A stretch of DNA of 64,000 nt from Ignavibacteriales bacterium (GTDB lineage: Bacteria; Bacteroidota; Ignavibacteria; UBA10030; SZUA-254). The notes beneath the pieces were generated by a model. It worked only from the letters and a program-made list of their open reading frames with translations, did not search any database and was not told the DNA's origin. A program made the translations under genes and the position numbers. The first letter of the stretch is position 1. The number at the start of each line of letters is the position of its first letter. Shown here one piece after another: positions 15,786-24,442 of this stretch. The DNA lies in assembly GCA_016214905.1 (NCBI GenBank), contig JACRMQ010000007.1, positions 248,001 through 312,000 of the forward strand, written 5' to 3'.

Positions 15786-17807
15786 ATGAAAATTTTTATA
15801 AGACACATCATCTTGTTGGTTTTCGTTTTTATGAACTTATATAATACATATTCGCAACACCTCAGTTCAGCCCGGGGAATTTCGCTTGGAGCGTTTTCTT
15901 CATTTGCGGGGAGCATCGGTTCGTTGGACTGGAATCCTGCCGGCTTAAACAGTTTAGGAAACTGGGAAATAACATTATCGAATTTTACGACTACGAAAAA
16001 CCAGTCAAACGGCATAGGTGTGTTTAATTCCGTCGGAATTGGAAAAAGATTTTTAGAAAATCAGGCGGTTGCAGTTCAATATTCACCGGGTAAAAAGCTT
16101 GATTTTATTCTTTCTTCATCGTTCTCTATTTATGATACTGCAGGGATTGAAGTTGCGGCAAAATTTGATCGAAAAATATCTTACAACCAAAATTATTCAT
16201 TCGGCTATTCATATTTATTTTCTAACGGATTATCGGTTGGAGTAGGTGCGCATTATTTCGAAACAAAGGTTTCGGATATGAGGTACCGATTCGATGAAAA
16301 TAATTCAATCAAATCGTACACCGAAGATTATACCGCTCAACTGTGGTCCGTAGACTTAGGTTTAATGACGCCGATTTCACAGCATTGGTCGTGCGGAATA
16401 ACATTGAAAAATATATTTCAATTCTCAGAACATGAACTAAATCAGAAATTCGAATATTACCGCCTTAATTTATCAAAAATAATGCGTTTTGGATTCGGCT
16501 ATACCGGAGTCGATGATTTTATAATCGGGGTTGATGGCGATTCAAAATATCATTTTCAGGTCGGTACAGAATGGTCTCCATACTCCTGGTTTCAGTTGCG
16601 ATCAAGCATTTATAATTCAAAATGGAAAGTGATAGATGCGATCGGTCTCGGTTTCGGCATTATTTATAATCCAATTCGAATCGATGTTGCATATCTAAAG
16701 TTTCCGCATTCAGAAAATCGAAATAATTCCGTGAGCGATAATGTTTTTAGATCTGATTCTTTTGTTGATATAGACTATACAGCTTTCACCGCCGATCGAT
16801 TATCGCTTACCGCAACAATTAATCTTTGGCAAACGAGAGAAACTCTTGCGCGGATTGAATATGTTGAAATACTCGGCGAAGTTTTTACAGCTTCGCATCA
16901 AGTTTACGCATTCAGACCAATAGGTAAAGCACGAGTGAAGAATATTTCTTCAAAACCGATTCAGGCAAAAGTGAGCTTCTTCGTCGACGAGATAATGACA
17001 GCACCAACAGATACAAAGTCTTACACGATTTCTCCGGACGAAGTCATTGAAATACCATTCTTTGCAGTGTTCAACGAATTGATTTCTGCTGTGAAGAAAT
17101 TTTCTATATTCGATGGAACTGTATTTGTAAACGCTGAAACAGCAGTCGAATACGATGACAGATACCAAACCAGGGTACTTGTTAGGAGCAAAAACGATTG
17201 GGATGGCGATCCGTTGTCGTTGAGATACTTTGTAACGCCAAATGATCCGGAGATTATCAAATTTTCACGCGACGCTCTAAGCACCAACAAGAAAATATTC
17301 GACAGTCTGGATGTTGTTATTCATAACTTTGCAAAGAGCAAAATTATCTTTAACACATTCGCCGAAAAAATGCTATACGTACACGATCCTATGACCAGCA
17401 AAGATTATGTTCAATATCCATCTGAAACTTTACTGCTACATGGTGGTGATTGCGATGATCTGACTGTTTCGTACGCGTCTCTGCTGAAGAGCATCGGAAT
17501 ATCAGTAGCACTCGTTGATGTTGTGCCTCCGAATCAACCGGACAAAGCTCATATATATTTAATGTTCGATTCAGGTGTACGGCCGGAAAACGGTGAAATG
17601 ATTTCTACCAATCCAAAAAAATATATCGTAAGAAAAAATATAGATGGTAAAGAAACCATCTGGATTCCGGTTGAGACTACGCTAATCTCCAAAGGGTTCG
17701 ATGAAGCATGGACTGAAAGCGCGCAACAATATTATGAAAACACAGAACTTCATTCAGCTATCGAAAAGGGGTGGCTGAGGATAATTGATTTACCAGACGG
17801 AATATGA
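15786..17807 (+). CDS. Outer-membrane beta-barrel fused to a transglutaminase-like domain
   Basis: 673 residues. A signal peptide is followed by a PorV/UPF0164-style barrel (about 25-345): it begins SSARGISLGAFSSFAGSIGS and contains the typical DWNPAGL. An Ig-like segment (about 370-450) and a C-terminal transglutaminase-like domain follow. The catalytic cysteine motif LHGGDCDDL lies near residue 555, with a downstream KAHIYLMFD histidine. The Cys-His layout suggests a papain-fold protease, transglutaminase or amidase acting at the outer membrane. It sits between a lipoprotein and a FecR-like gene, 5 and 15 nt away. Substrate unknown. Confidence 0.75.
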   Translation: MKIFIRHIILLVFVFMNLYNTYSQHLSSARGISLGAFSSFAGSIGSLDWNPAGLNSLGNWEITLSNFTTTKNQSNGIGVFNSVGIGKRFLENQAVAVQYSPGKKLDFILSSSFSIYDTAGIEVAAKFDRKISYNQNYSFGYSYLFSNGLSVGVGAHYFETKVSDMRYRFDENNSIKSYTEDYTAQLWSVDLGLMTPISQHWSCGITLKNIFQFSEHELNQKFEYYRLNLSKIMRFGFGYTGVDDFIIGVDGDSKYHFQVGTEWSPYSWFQLRSSIYNSKWKVIDAIGLGFGIIYNPIRIDVAYLKFPHSENRNNSVSDNVFRSDSFVDIDYTAFTADRLSLTATINLWQTRETLARIEYVEILGEVFTASHQVYAFRPIGKARVKNISSKPIQAKVSFFVDEIMTAPTDTKSYTISPDEVIEIPFFAVFNELISAVKKFSIFDGTVFVNAETAVEYDDRYQTRVLVRSKNDWDGDPLSLRYFVTPNDPEIIKFSRDALSTNKKIFDSLDVVIHNFAKSKIIFNTFAEKMLYVHDPMTSKDYVQYPSETLLLHGGDCDDLTVSYASLLKSIGISVALVDVVPPNQPDKAHIYLMFDSGVRPENGEMISTNPKKYIVRKNIDGKETIWIPVETTLISKGFDEAWTESAQQYYENTELHSAIEKGWLRIIDLPDGI

Positions 17808-17822
17808 GAAGGGAAAATAATC

Positions 17823-18533
17823 ATGAGAACAGTTATAATAGTTTGTATTGCTTTTATGCTCTCGAGCGTTTATACCAGCGCTGCCGATTTCAAAGTTTTA
17901 GCTACACAAGGTGGTGTAACGGTTCGCCACGGTGTTAACGAAAACTGGAATCCGGTTGCGGTCGGAGATATATTAAATTCCGATGATTCGATAGAATTAG
18001 ACAAGCAATCATCGGCAACTCTCCTATCTAACGGAACTGCGAAGATTACTCTGCCTGAAATGGTGATAATCGATCTTTCCGATCTCCGCATGTTATCTCA
18101 AGAAGATCTGCTCTTGAAGTTAGCGATGGAAAATATAAGATCAATACCGCCTCGCGATGATATAAAAGAGTTAAATATACCACGTGTTACGATTGTGCAT
18201 GGTGAAAAGAAAGACCAATCACCGAAAATAAATCAACAAGATATTCAAAATGGTGTAAAACAATTAAACGGCTGCAAAGTTCTGCATCGAGGCGGGTATT
18301 ATGCAACATGTGCGTTGAAGGTGAAGCAGGTATTACGTTTGTACCCGGCTTTAAAGGAGGATATCGATACGAGAATGCTCGTTGCATCTTCTTTCGAAAA
18401 AATGAATTTGAATCAAGAAGCGCTTGAAGAGTATTATGCCATCCTAGAAAAACCGCTTTCAAAAGAACAACAAACTATGCTTAATAAAAAAATTGAATTG
18501 TTAACCAGCATATTAAAATCTTCACAAAACTAA
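17823..18533 (+). CDS. FecR-like periplasmic domain protein
   Basis: 236 residues. A cleavable signal ends near YTSAAD. Residues about 25-95 match the FecR-type pattern (QGGVTVRHGVNENWNPVAVG, then a 'D-x-I-x-L/T' and 'A-T-L-L-S-N-G' run). The C-terminal 90 residues are helical and TPR-like (MLVASSFEKMNLNQEALEEY). FecR-like domains often occur with CHASE2 proteins, as here (CHASE2 at 10942), suggesting a shared envelope-sensing pathway. There is no TM helix or anti-sigma N-domain, so it is not a classical FecR regulator. AAGGG precedes the ATG. Confidence 0.6.
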   Translation: MRTVIIVCIAFMLSSVYTSAADFKVLATQGGVTVRHGVNENWNPVAVGDILNSDDSIELDKQSSATLLSNGTAKITLPEMVIIDLSDLRMLSQEDLLLKLAMENIRSIPPRDDIKELNIPRVTIVHGEKKDQSPKINQQDIQNGVKQLNGCKVLHRGGYYATCALKVKQVLRLYPALKEDIDTRMLVASSFEKMNLNQEALEEYYAILEKPLSKEQQTMLNKKIELLTSILKSSQN

Positions 18534-18582
18534 AATTTTCCGGAGAATGCCTGCTATAAACCTAAATAATATGGAGGTTAGT

Positions 18583-20517
18583 ATGAAAAAACTAACTACA
18601 TACTTTGTACTGATTATGTCTCTGATCGTGATATCATATTCGGTGAATGCTCAATCTGTCCTTCCTCCGCCCGCAAATTTGACCGTTGAACAACAGGGAG
18701 CAATTGCTAAGCTGACATGGAACTCAGCGCAAGGTGCTTCGTGGTACAAAATTTATAAATCGGTCGATTCATTGCCTTATGTTTTATTGGCTACAATTCA
18801 CCAGACGAATTATTCTGATCCGTCTGTGAGTTATGAAAAAATATATAAATACTATGTTACCGCATCCAATTACATCGGCGAAAGTTTACCAAGTAACGAT
18901 GTAATTTTTAAACTTGATGCGCAACCGCCATCGCCGATTAGGGGATTCATTAAAGGAAAAATTGTCGATGATAGTTCCGGTTTTTCGATATGTGGTGTTC
19001 GACTTCGTTTTTACAAACCTGATGGTTTTCTCTATTTTCGAGAAGCAAGAACAGATTCGCTTGGCGACTATTCCATTCACATTGATACCGGCTCATACTA
19101 TATATATGCTTCGAAATGGACATACCAATCTGAATGGTTCGACAATGTCGCAGATCGAGAAAATGCTACGTTAGTTCATGTTGCACACAAAGATACCAGC
19201 ATCGCCGATTTCGGATTAAAAAAGATTGTTCCAGCATTACCACCCCGGTTAGTATCAATTAGTGGCACAGTTACCGATAGCATAACAGGTAATCCTATTA
19301 AAGATGCTTTCGTGGTTATCATGCGTTCGACAAGGCAAATTAACTTAATCCAGAATCAGGAAGGTCATCTTTTTGGAAATCGGAACGAAACGTTCATGAT
19401 TCCGGGTTTTGGGACGCTTATCGGCGTTATGCGGGTGGTGAGAACTACAGACGAAGGTTCATATACCGCGTGGGTGCCCGACAGCTTAAATTATATCATG
19501 CTCTCTTTTAAACTTGGATATGTTCCGGAATTCTATAACAACAAACTCACACCATACGATGCCGACCGGATTTTTGCGGCATCCAACATGACCGGTTTGA
19601 ATTTCGATTTAGTTAGTAATCCGGATGCTCAGAATTCGGTCTCAGGTCAGGTGAAAAGTCTTGCTGGTGAGGGAGTTTTCTCTAAGGTTGTACTTTTTGA
19701 AAAAACACCGATCGGAATTTTTCCATTGCGTTGTGGCATAACCGACACAAATGGAAACTATTCTTTCGGTTATTTATATAGTGGCTATTATTACACTAAA
19801 GCATATCCATACTCTGCATTCGCACCGGCGTGGTATTCTGCAGACAGTTGCGGAATCGGGTGCTGGGTCAATGCCGATAGTTTCTTGGTGGATGGTAACA
19901 CGACCGGCGCCGATATATGCGTTCAACCTATAACCATCACCGGTTTTGCATGTATCAGTGGAAGTGTTAACGAATCCGGCAGTGGAACGGAAATTCAAGG
20001 CGCAACGGTTTATGCCGTCTCGCCTCTCTCAAATACCATTATTGGTTATGATATAACAGAACAGGATGGTAGTTTTGAAATACAAAATCTACCGCCGGGA
20101 CTATATCAGATGGTGGTTGATAAAGAAGGATATACCGCCAATGAATTCACTGTCTATTCGGTTGATGCAGTTAATAATTTCAGAGTCACCGAAGCAGATA
20201 TAAGCATATCGAATTTTACACTCGAAGTGCCGGGAACAGATAACAATATGCCGGTTAATTATCGACTAAGTCAGAATTATCCAAATCCGTTTAATCCTGT
20301 AACTAATATAGAGTTTTCGATTGCTAACTCTCAATTGACAATTCTGAAAGTGTTTGATATGCTGGGCAGAGAAGTAGTGACGCTGGTAAATGAAGTGAAG
20401 CAGTCCGGTGTTTACACACTAAACTGGGATGCAAGTGTTTATCCAAGTGGCGTTTATTATTATCGATTGCAATCCGGCGGTTTTATGGAAACGAAGAAAT
20501 TAATTTTAATGAAATAA
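18583..20517 (+). CDS. Secreted fibronectin/carboxypeptidase-regulatory repeat protein with T9SS sorting domain
   Basis: 644 residues from the ATG at 18583, chosen for its GGAGG 6 nt upstream and the signal peptide that follows; a longer frame starts at 18547. After the signal, a fibronectin III-like domain (about 25-105, PPPANLTVEQQGAIAKLTW) is followed by four carboxypeptidase-regulatory-like beta-sandwiches (starting GFIKGKIVDD, ISGTVTDSITG, SVSGQVKSLAG and CISGSVNESGSG). A T9SS sorting domain (QNYPNPFNPVTNIEFSIA, ending KKLILMK) completes it. It is a surface-exposed structural or adhesive protein with no catalytic site seen. It may be the last gene of the 13838 transcription unit, 49 nt after the FecR-like gene. 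Confidence 0.8.
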   Translation: MKKLTTYFVLIMSLIVISYSVNAQSVLPPPANLTVEQQGAIAKLTWNSAQGASWYKIYKSVDSLPYVLLATIHQTNYSDPSVSYEKIYKYYVTASNYIGESLPSNDVIFKLDAQPPSPIRGFIKGKIVDDSSGFSICGVRLRFYKPDGFLYFREARTDSLGDYSIHIDTGSYYIYASKWTYQSEWFDNVADRENATLVHVAHKDTSIADFGLKKIVPALPPRLVSISGTVTDSITGNPIKDAFVVIMRSTRQINLIQNQEGHLFGNRNETFMIPGFGTLIGVMRVVRTTDEGSYTAWVPDSLNYIMLSFKLGYVPEFYNNKLTPYDADRIFAASNMTGLNFDLVSNPDAQNSVSGQVKSLAGEGVFSKVVLFEKTPIGIFPLRCGITDTNGNYSFGYLYSGYYYTKAYPYSAFAPAWYSADSCGIGCWVNADSFLVDGNTTGADICVQPITITGFACISGSVNESGSGTEIQGATVYAVSPLSNTIIGYDITEQDGSFEIQNLPPGLYQMVVDKEGYTANEFTVYSVDAVNNFRVTEADISISNFTLEVPGTDNNMPVNYRLSQNYPNPFNPVTNIEFSIANSQLTILKVFDMLGREVVTLVNEVKQSGVYTLNWDASVYPSGVYYYRLQSGGFMETKKLILMK

Positions 20518-20537
20518 TTTAGACGCATTTAATCGAT

Positions 20538-20597
20538 TTACCGCCTCCTCGTTAAAAACTCTGGGGGCGGTAATTTAAAAATCCCTCATGGATTTTT
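20538..20597 (+). terminator. Two consecutive hairpins after the T9SS gene
   Basis: TTACCGCC/GGCGGTAA (20538-20573) is followed by AAAAATCC-CTCAT-GGATTTTT (20577-20597), a perfect 8-bp stem ending in U residues. The second hairpin is a plausible bidirectional intrinsic terminator. Confidence 0.65.
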
Positions 20598-20629
20598 CTA
20601 TACTAAGAAATATTTAGTCATTGTAAAGT

Positions 20630-23494
20630 ATGCAGTATGCCCGTTTAATAATATTTGTACAATGTATTTTGTTTTCTTCCGTGATTCAGAGCGCGGAAGT
20701 TAAACGAGGTAATCATTTACCTCTTCCGATTACCGGTTCGGCGTTAAGCAGAGGTCAAATATTTAATTTAAATTCTACTTTCTCGGTCAATCGATCAACA
20801 CCTGCCAACATCAAAACCACCACATCAACCGTAATATTTCAGGAAGAATTCGATGGGGGTGCAGGGTTTCCCCCGCCGGGATGGAAAACTGTCAATGCCG
20901 ATGGCGGCGGAACAACGGGACCATGGTTTCAGGGTAATAATTCAATTTTTTATTCTTACAGCGGTGAAGGATACGCAGCCGCCAATTATCAGGGTGCAAA
21001 TGATTTCTATATTGACGAGTGGCTGATATCTCCGCAGATTAGTTCAGTATCTGAATTCGACACACTTCAATTCTGGCATCGGTCTCCCGATTTTTCCGCG
21101 TGGGATGATTCACTTGAAGTAAGAATTTCCACGACCGATACAGCTGTTGCTTCGTTTACAATACGTCTCGGATTTTTTAAGAGTTCTACAAACGGTTGGT
21201 TATCGATGAAGTATCCGTTGAAAAATATTGTTCCGAACGGAAGCAATATATTCATCGCTTTCAGATATCTTCTTTATAACGGAGGTATTTCGGGATTAAG
21301 TTCGGATTACATTGGACTCGATCTTGTCCAGATAATCAGACCTCAAGTTGATAAAGATATACAGGCTCTCTCAATAGATTACCCTTTCGCAAAAAGTAAA
21401 ATTATTGAAGGATTGGCATTCACGCCGCTCGTCAGTTTTCGGAATGCGGGATTGATAGACCAAGAAAATATTCCGATACGATTGAAAATTATTGATCCAT
21501 CAGGTTCAGTTTACGAAGATGCAGATTCTATAACTTCGTTAACAACCGGTGAAACCGTTCAATTTGAATTTAAGAATTACACCCCGTCCGTATCCGGTAT
21601 CTACAAAGTTTCGGCATATTCGAATATATCCGGCGACCTAAACAGAAGCAATGACTCGACAACATCGTTATTCCGCGGATCAGTTTTGATATCCGGAACT
21701 TTTACCGTAGGAATTTCCGGGGATATCACCACGCTCGAGAAAGCATTCGATACATTGAACAATAATATTCTCTCCGGAGACGTTACATTATCTCTTATTT
21801 CATCTCTGTATACCGAACCTCCACTCACACTGGGTCCGATCGATTACGCTTCTACCCCGACGCGGATTGATCTGAATGTCAGAGAAGAACAAATTTCAAC
21901 CATCAACATCAATTCTACATCATCGCAGCCATACGGAATTGCGATTCGTGGTACATCGTATGTAACCATAAACGGTTCCGACATTTCAACAAACAGTCGC
22001 AATATATCGTTGAACGCGGTTGGTAAATACGGAATGGTTGGCGTTCTTGTTGGTGGTGTGGATGGAGCATATGCCGATAGTAATCTCATTAAAAATTTGA
22101 ATATTCGCACAGGAGCCGATTCTCTTTCTAATTCCGACGGGTATTATGGAGTATTACTTTGTGGAAATAATAATTATTACCCGGATGGAGGAAATAAAAT
22201 TATCAATTGCGATATATCTAAGCATGGTGCAGTTGGAGTCGGCATTCAGTGGCAATTGGGCGGATTTATTAAGGACAACATTATTCATGACTGGGTACAA
22301 ATTTCAGGAGAGAATGATGTTCATGGTATCTGGCTTGGAGAAGGGGCAACCAGCTCAACTATTGAAGGCAATATTATCGGTAATATTCAAACTAACGTAA
22401 ATTATTTTTGGGCGTATGGAATTGAGAACGGTGTTGGTGAAGGATCAAACGTTAAAATATTCAATAATATGATTTATAACATTCTTGCTAAGGGTGCGGG
22501 CACGAATGTGAATTTCTCCCGTGGTATATACAGCAGCAACACCCTTAACTCAAATGATAAATATTATTTCAATTCAATTTATATGTCGGGATATGATTCT
22601 TCCGCGAGTTTAGAGAGTCGTTCGGCAGGTTTTGAAATTTTTGGCGGAACAGATCATTTACTTCTCAACAATATAATTTTTAACAATATATCTTTCAACC
22701 AAACTTCTGCAGACAATAAAGCTTACGGTATATATCTATCTGCTTTACCGGATAATTTATTTTCGGATTATAATGATATTTACTCACCTGGAACTCAAGG
22801 GGTAATTGGCTACAATAACGGAAATAAAGTAACCCTTCCCGATTGGATAAATTCTTTTGTGTATCCGGTCGATACGGCAAGTATTTCTGCCAACCCTTTA
22901 TTTGATTCGGCGGCAGCAGGGAATCTGCACATCAATACAAACTCTATTTCTCCGGTAGACGGTAAAGGAATCCCGATTTCTGGTATTTCGACAGACATTG
23001 ATGGGAATACGCGTAGTGAAACAGTTCCAGATATAGGTGCCGATGAATTTTTGCCGGGCGGAGTTACAATACAATCAACATATCAACCGGGTTGGAATTT
23101 ACTTTCCGTTCCGGTTGTTGTCGAAGATTTCCGTAAGAATTCTATCTTCCCGAATGCTTCATCATCCGCTTTTGCGTTTGTTTCCGGTTATGTTCTGGCA
23201 GACACTTTAGAAAACAGGAAAGGTTACTGGTTAAAATTCAGTACATCACAAGAGGTCGGATTTGCCGGTGCCAAGGTTGATTCCGATACAATCGATGTAA
23301 ATCCGGGCTGGAATATGATCGGCTCAATTTCCGACACTGTGGATGTAACAGAGATTATTCAGATCCCAACTGACAATGTCATTTCTAAATTTTATAAATA
23401 CAATTCAACGTATTTTGAATCTTCTGTTCTTGTGCCGGGACGGGCTTATTGGGTGAAAGTTAGTAATGCGGGAAAAATCATATTAACAAAATAA
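20630..23494 (+). CDS. Secreted adhesin-like protein with beta-helix and duplicated GWNL module
   Basis: 954 residues with a signal peptide. Residues about 65-235 are a cleaved-adhesin/choice-of-anchor-J-like jelly roll (IFQEEFDGGAGFPPPGWKTV). A CARDB-like segment (about 240-350) is followed by a right-handed parallel beta-helix (about 370-790, N-rich turns such as INCDISKHGAVGVGIQW). The C-terminus has two tandem 'PGWNLLSVP...KGYWLK' and 'PGWNMIGSI...RAYWVK' modules and stops there. No NYPNPFNP sorting domain is present. It is either exported to the periplasm, released by another route, or has lost its sorting domain. Beta-helix proteins often act on polysaccharides, but no catalytic residues are evident. 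Confidence 0.75.
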   Translation: MQYARLIIFVQCILFSSVIQSAEVKRGNHLPLPITGSALSRGQIFNLNSTFSVNRSTPANIKTTTSTVIFQEEFDGGAGFPPPGWKTVNADGGGTTGPWFQGNNSIFYSYSGEGYAAANYQGANDFYIDEWLISPQISSVSEFDTLQFWHRSPDFSAWDDSLEVRISTTDTAVASFTIRLGFFKSSTNGWLSMKYPLKNIVPNGSNIFIAFRYLLYNGGISGLSSDYIGLDLVQIIRPQVDKDIQALSIDYPFAKSKIIEGLAFTPLVSFRNAGLIDQENIPIRLKIIDPSGSVYEDADSITSLTTGETVQFEFKNYTPSVSGIYKVSAYSNISGDLNRSNDSTTSLFRGSVLISGTFTVGISGDITTLEKAFDTLNNNILSGDVTLSLISSLYTEPPLTLGPIDYASTPTRIDLNVREEQISTININSTSSQPYGIAIRGTSYVTINGSDISTNSRNISLNAVGKYGMVGVLVGGVDGAYADSNLIKNLNIRTGADSLSNSDGYYGVLLCGNNNYYPDGGNKIINCDISKHGAVGVGIQWQLGGFIKDNIIHDWVQISGENDVHGIWLGEGATSSTIEGNIIGNIQTNVNYFWAYGIENGVGEGSNVKIFNNMIYNILAKGAGTNVNFSRGIYSSNTLNSNDKYYFNSIYMSGYDSSASLESRSAGFEIFGGTDHLLLNNIIFNNISFNQTSADNKAYGIYLSALPDNLFSDYNDIYSPGTQGVIGYNNGNKVTLPDWINSFVYPVDTASISANPLFDSAAAGNLHINTNSISPVDGKGIPISGISTDIDGNTRSETVPDIGADEFLPGGVTIQSTYQPGWNLLSVPVVVEDFRKNSIFPNASSSAFAFVSGYVLADTLENRKGYWLKFSTSQEVGFAGAKVDSDTIDVNPGWNMIGSISDTVDVTEIIQIPTDNVISKFYKYNSTYFESSVLVPGRAYWVKVSNAGKIILTK

Positions 23495-23571
23495 GATATG
23501 CTAAATTATTGCATTTCATCAATACGTATTATTTATTAACTACTGATAATTCCAGAAACTTTTTCATAAAA

Positions 23572-23601
23572 AAATCCCTTTCTCTCTCGAGATCGGGATT
23601 T
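23572..23601 (-). terminator. Terminator of the cold-shock gene pair
   Basis: On the minus strand an AAATCCC/GGGATTT stem with a 16-nt loop is followed by an uninterrupted run of T (GGGATTTTTTT). On the plus strand the same stem is followed by GAATTTTTT, so it may also terminate the 20630 gene. Confidence 0.7.
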
Positions 23602-23626
23602 GAATTTTTTAAACCGGTTAATGAAG

Positions 23627-23830
23627 TCAAATCCGGTTGATGTTGTAAGCGCGCTTTCCTTTTTGCTCTTCTTTTACATCAAACTGAACTTTATCTCCTT
23701 GGTTAAGCACATCGCGGAATCCGGTGCTCTTCACGTTGCTTTTATGAAAGAAGATATCTTCTCCACTTTCGCTTGTGATGAAACCGAATCCTTTTGTTGC
23801 ATTAAAAAATTTTATCGTTCCTTCTGCCAT
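23627..23830 (-). CDS. Cold-shock domain protein (CspA family)
   Basis: 67 residues, a single cold-shock domain of normal length. The RNA-binding motifs KGFGFI (RNP1) and DIFFH (RNP2) are present, after the usual GTIKFFN opening. It is an RNA chaperone and anti-terminator acting in the cytoplasm. It differs from its upstream paralogue in having an extended DVLNQGDKVQFDVKEEQKGK loop. It is the second gene of a tandem pair, separated from the first by 72 bp that can form a hairpin. Confidence 0.92.
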   Translation of the reverse strand: MAEGTIKFFNATKGFGFITSESGEDIFFHKSNVKSTGFRDVLNQGDKVQFDVKEEQKGKRAYNINRI

Positions 23831-23864
23831 GTTTATCCTTCCGACACGTTATATATTCGTTCGA

Positions 23865-23893
23865 ACCCCCGTAGGAATTTATGCCGGCGGGGT
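23865..23893 (-). terminator. Hairpin between the two cold-shock genes
   Basis: On the minus strand CCCCG and CGGGG arms pair around a 16-nt loop containing a CCGG, just after the stop of the first cold-shock gene. No U-run follows. It may stabilise the upstream message or act as a partial terminator. Confidence 0.35.
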
Positions 23894-23902
23894 ATTTGTT
23901 AA

Positions 23903-24103
23903 TTAGACTTTCTGAACGTTGGTTGCTTGCAAGCCCTTTGGACCTTGCTCGGTTTCGAATTCAACTTTATCGCCTTCATTCAGCGTCTTATAGCCATCGC
24001 CGACAATTGCTTTGAAGTGCACGAATACATCTTCGCCGCCTTGTCGTGAAATGAAGCCGTAACCTTTTGCTCCGTTGAACCATTTAACCGTTCCTTTTTC
24101 CAT
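23903..24103 (-). CDS. Cold-shock domain protein (CspA family), first of the pair
   Basis: 66 residues, one complete cold-shock domain opening [18 protein letters not shown], with RNP1 KGYGFI and RNP2 DVFVHF. This is closer to the CspA consensus than its downstream partner (aromatic residues W, Y, F, F and H in place). It has a GAAAGGAAAAGTTCC leader before the ATG. The tandem arrangement suggests recent or regulated duplication. The region upstream to about 24244 would form a structured leader of at least 130 nt, as in temperature-responsive csp messages. Confidence 0.93.
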   Translation of the reverse strand: MEKGTVKWFNGAKGYGFISRQGGEDVFVHFKAIVGDGYKTLNEGDKVEFETEQGPKGLQATNVQKV

Positions 24104-24442
24104 GGAACTTTTCCTTTCTTATTCGCCTGTTGCGAATTTTTATGGGTTTTATCTCGATACTCTGAGACGGGAGGTACGCCTGACCTGTATGCTCTTAAAA
24201 TGAAAAATCGCATTCGATAGCATTCACAATCACCATCCAATGCGACTCAAACAACCGGCGACCTCTTTACTGATGGTTCTAACGGTGTACAGATTCATCT
24301 TATCGCGAAGCGATCCCCAAAGGGAAAAGCAACACAACGGTGTACTGTTGATTGCGACTTTAATATATAGATTATTCCATCTAAATCCAAATAAATTATC
24401 TTGTTTATCCATTTCAAAATCGCTATTTTGATTAAAAAACCT
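24104..24442. other. Divergent intergenic region with cold-shock leader and direct repeats
   Basis: No credible ORF. Reading on the minus strand towards the cold-shock genes there is a CGCATT...AATGCG stem (24244-24209) followed by ATTTTTCATTTT, which looks like an attenuator or terminator. AACGGTGTAC is repeated directly at 24281-24290 and 24336-24345, and TGCGACT at about 24241 and 24353. A 22-residue potential leader peptide on the minus strand (start near 24298) ends inside the stem region but is not supported by other evidence. Confidence 0.4.

Noticed and set aside
24230-24412. 60-codon minus-strand frame upstream of the cold-shock genes, or a 22-codon leader peptide within it
   Set aside because: No ribosome binding site or composition support. 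The overlap with repeats and a stem suggests untranslated leader. Kept only as a remark in the intergenic entry.
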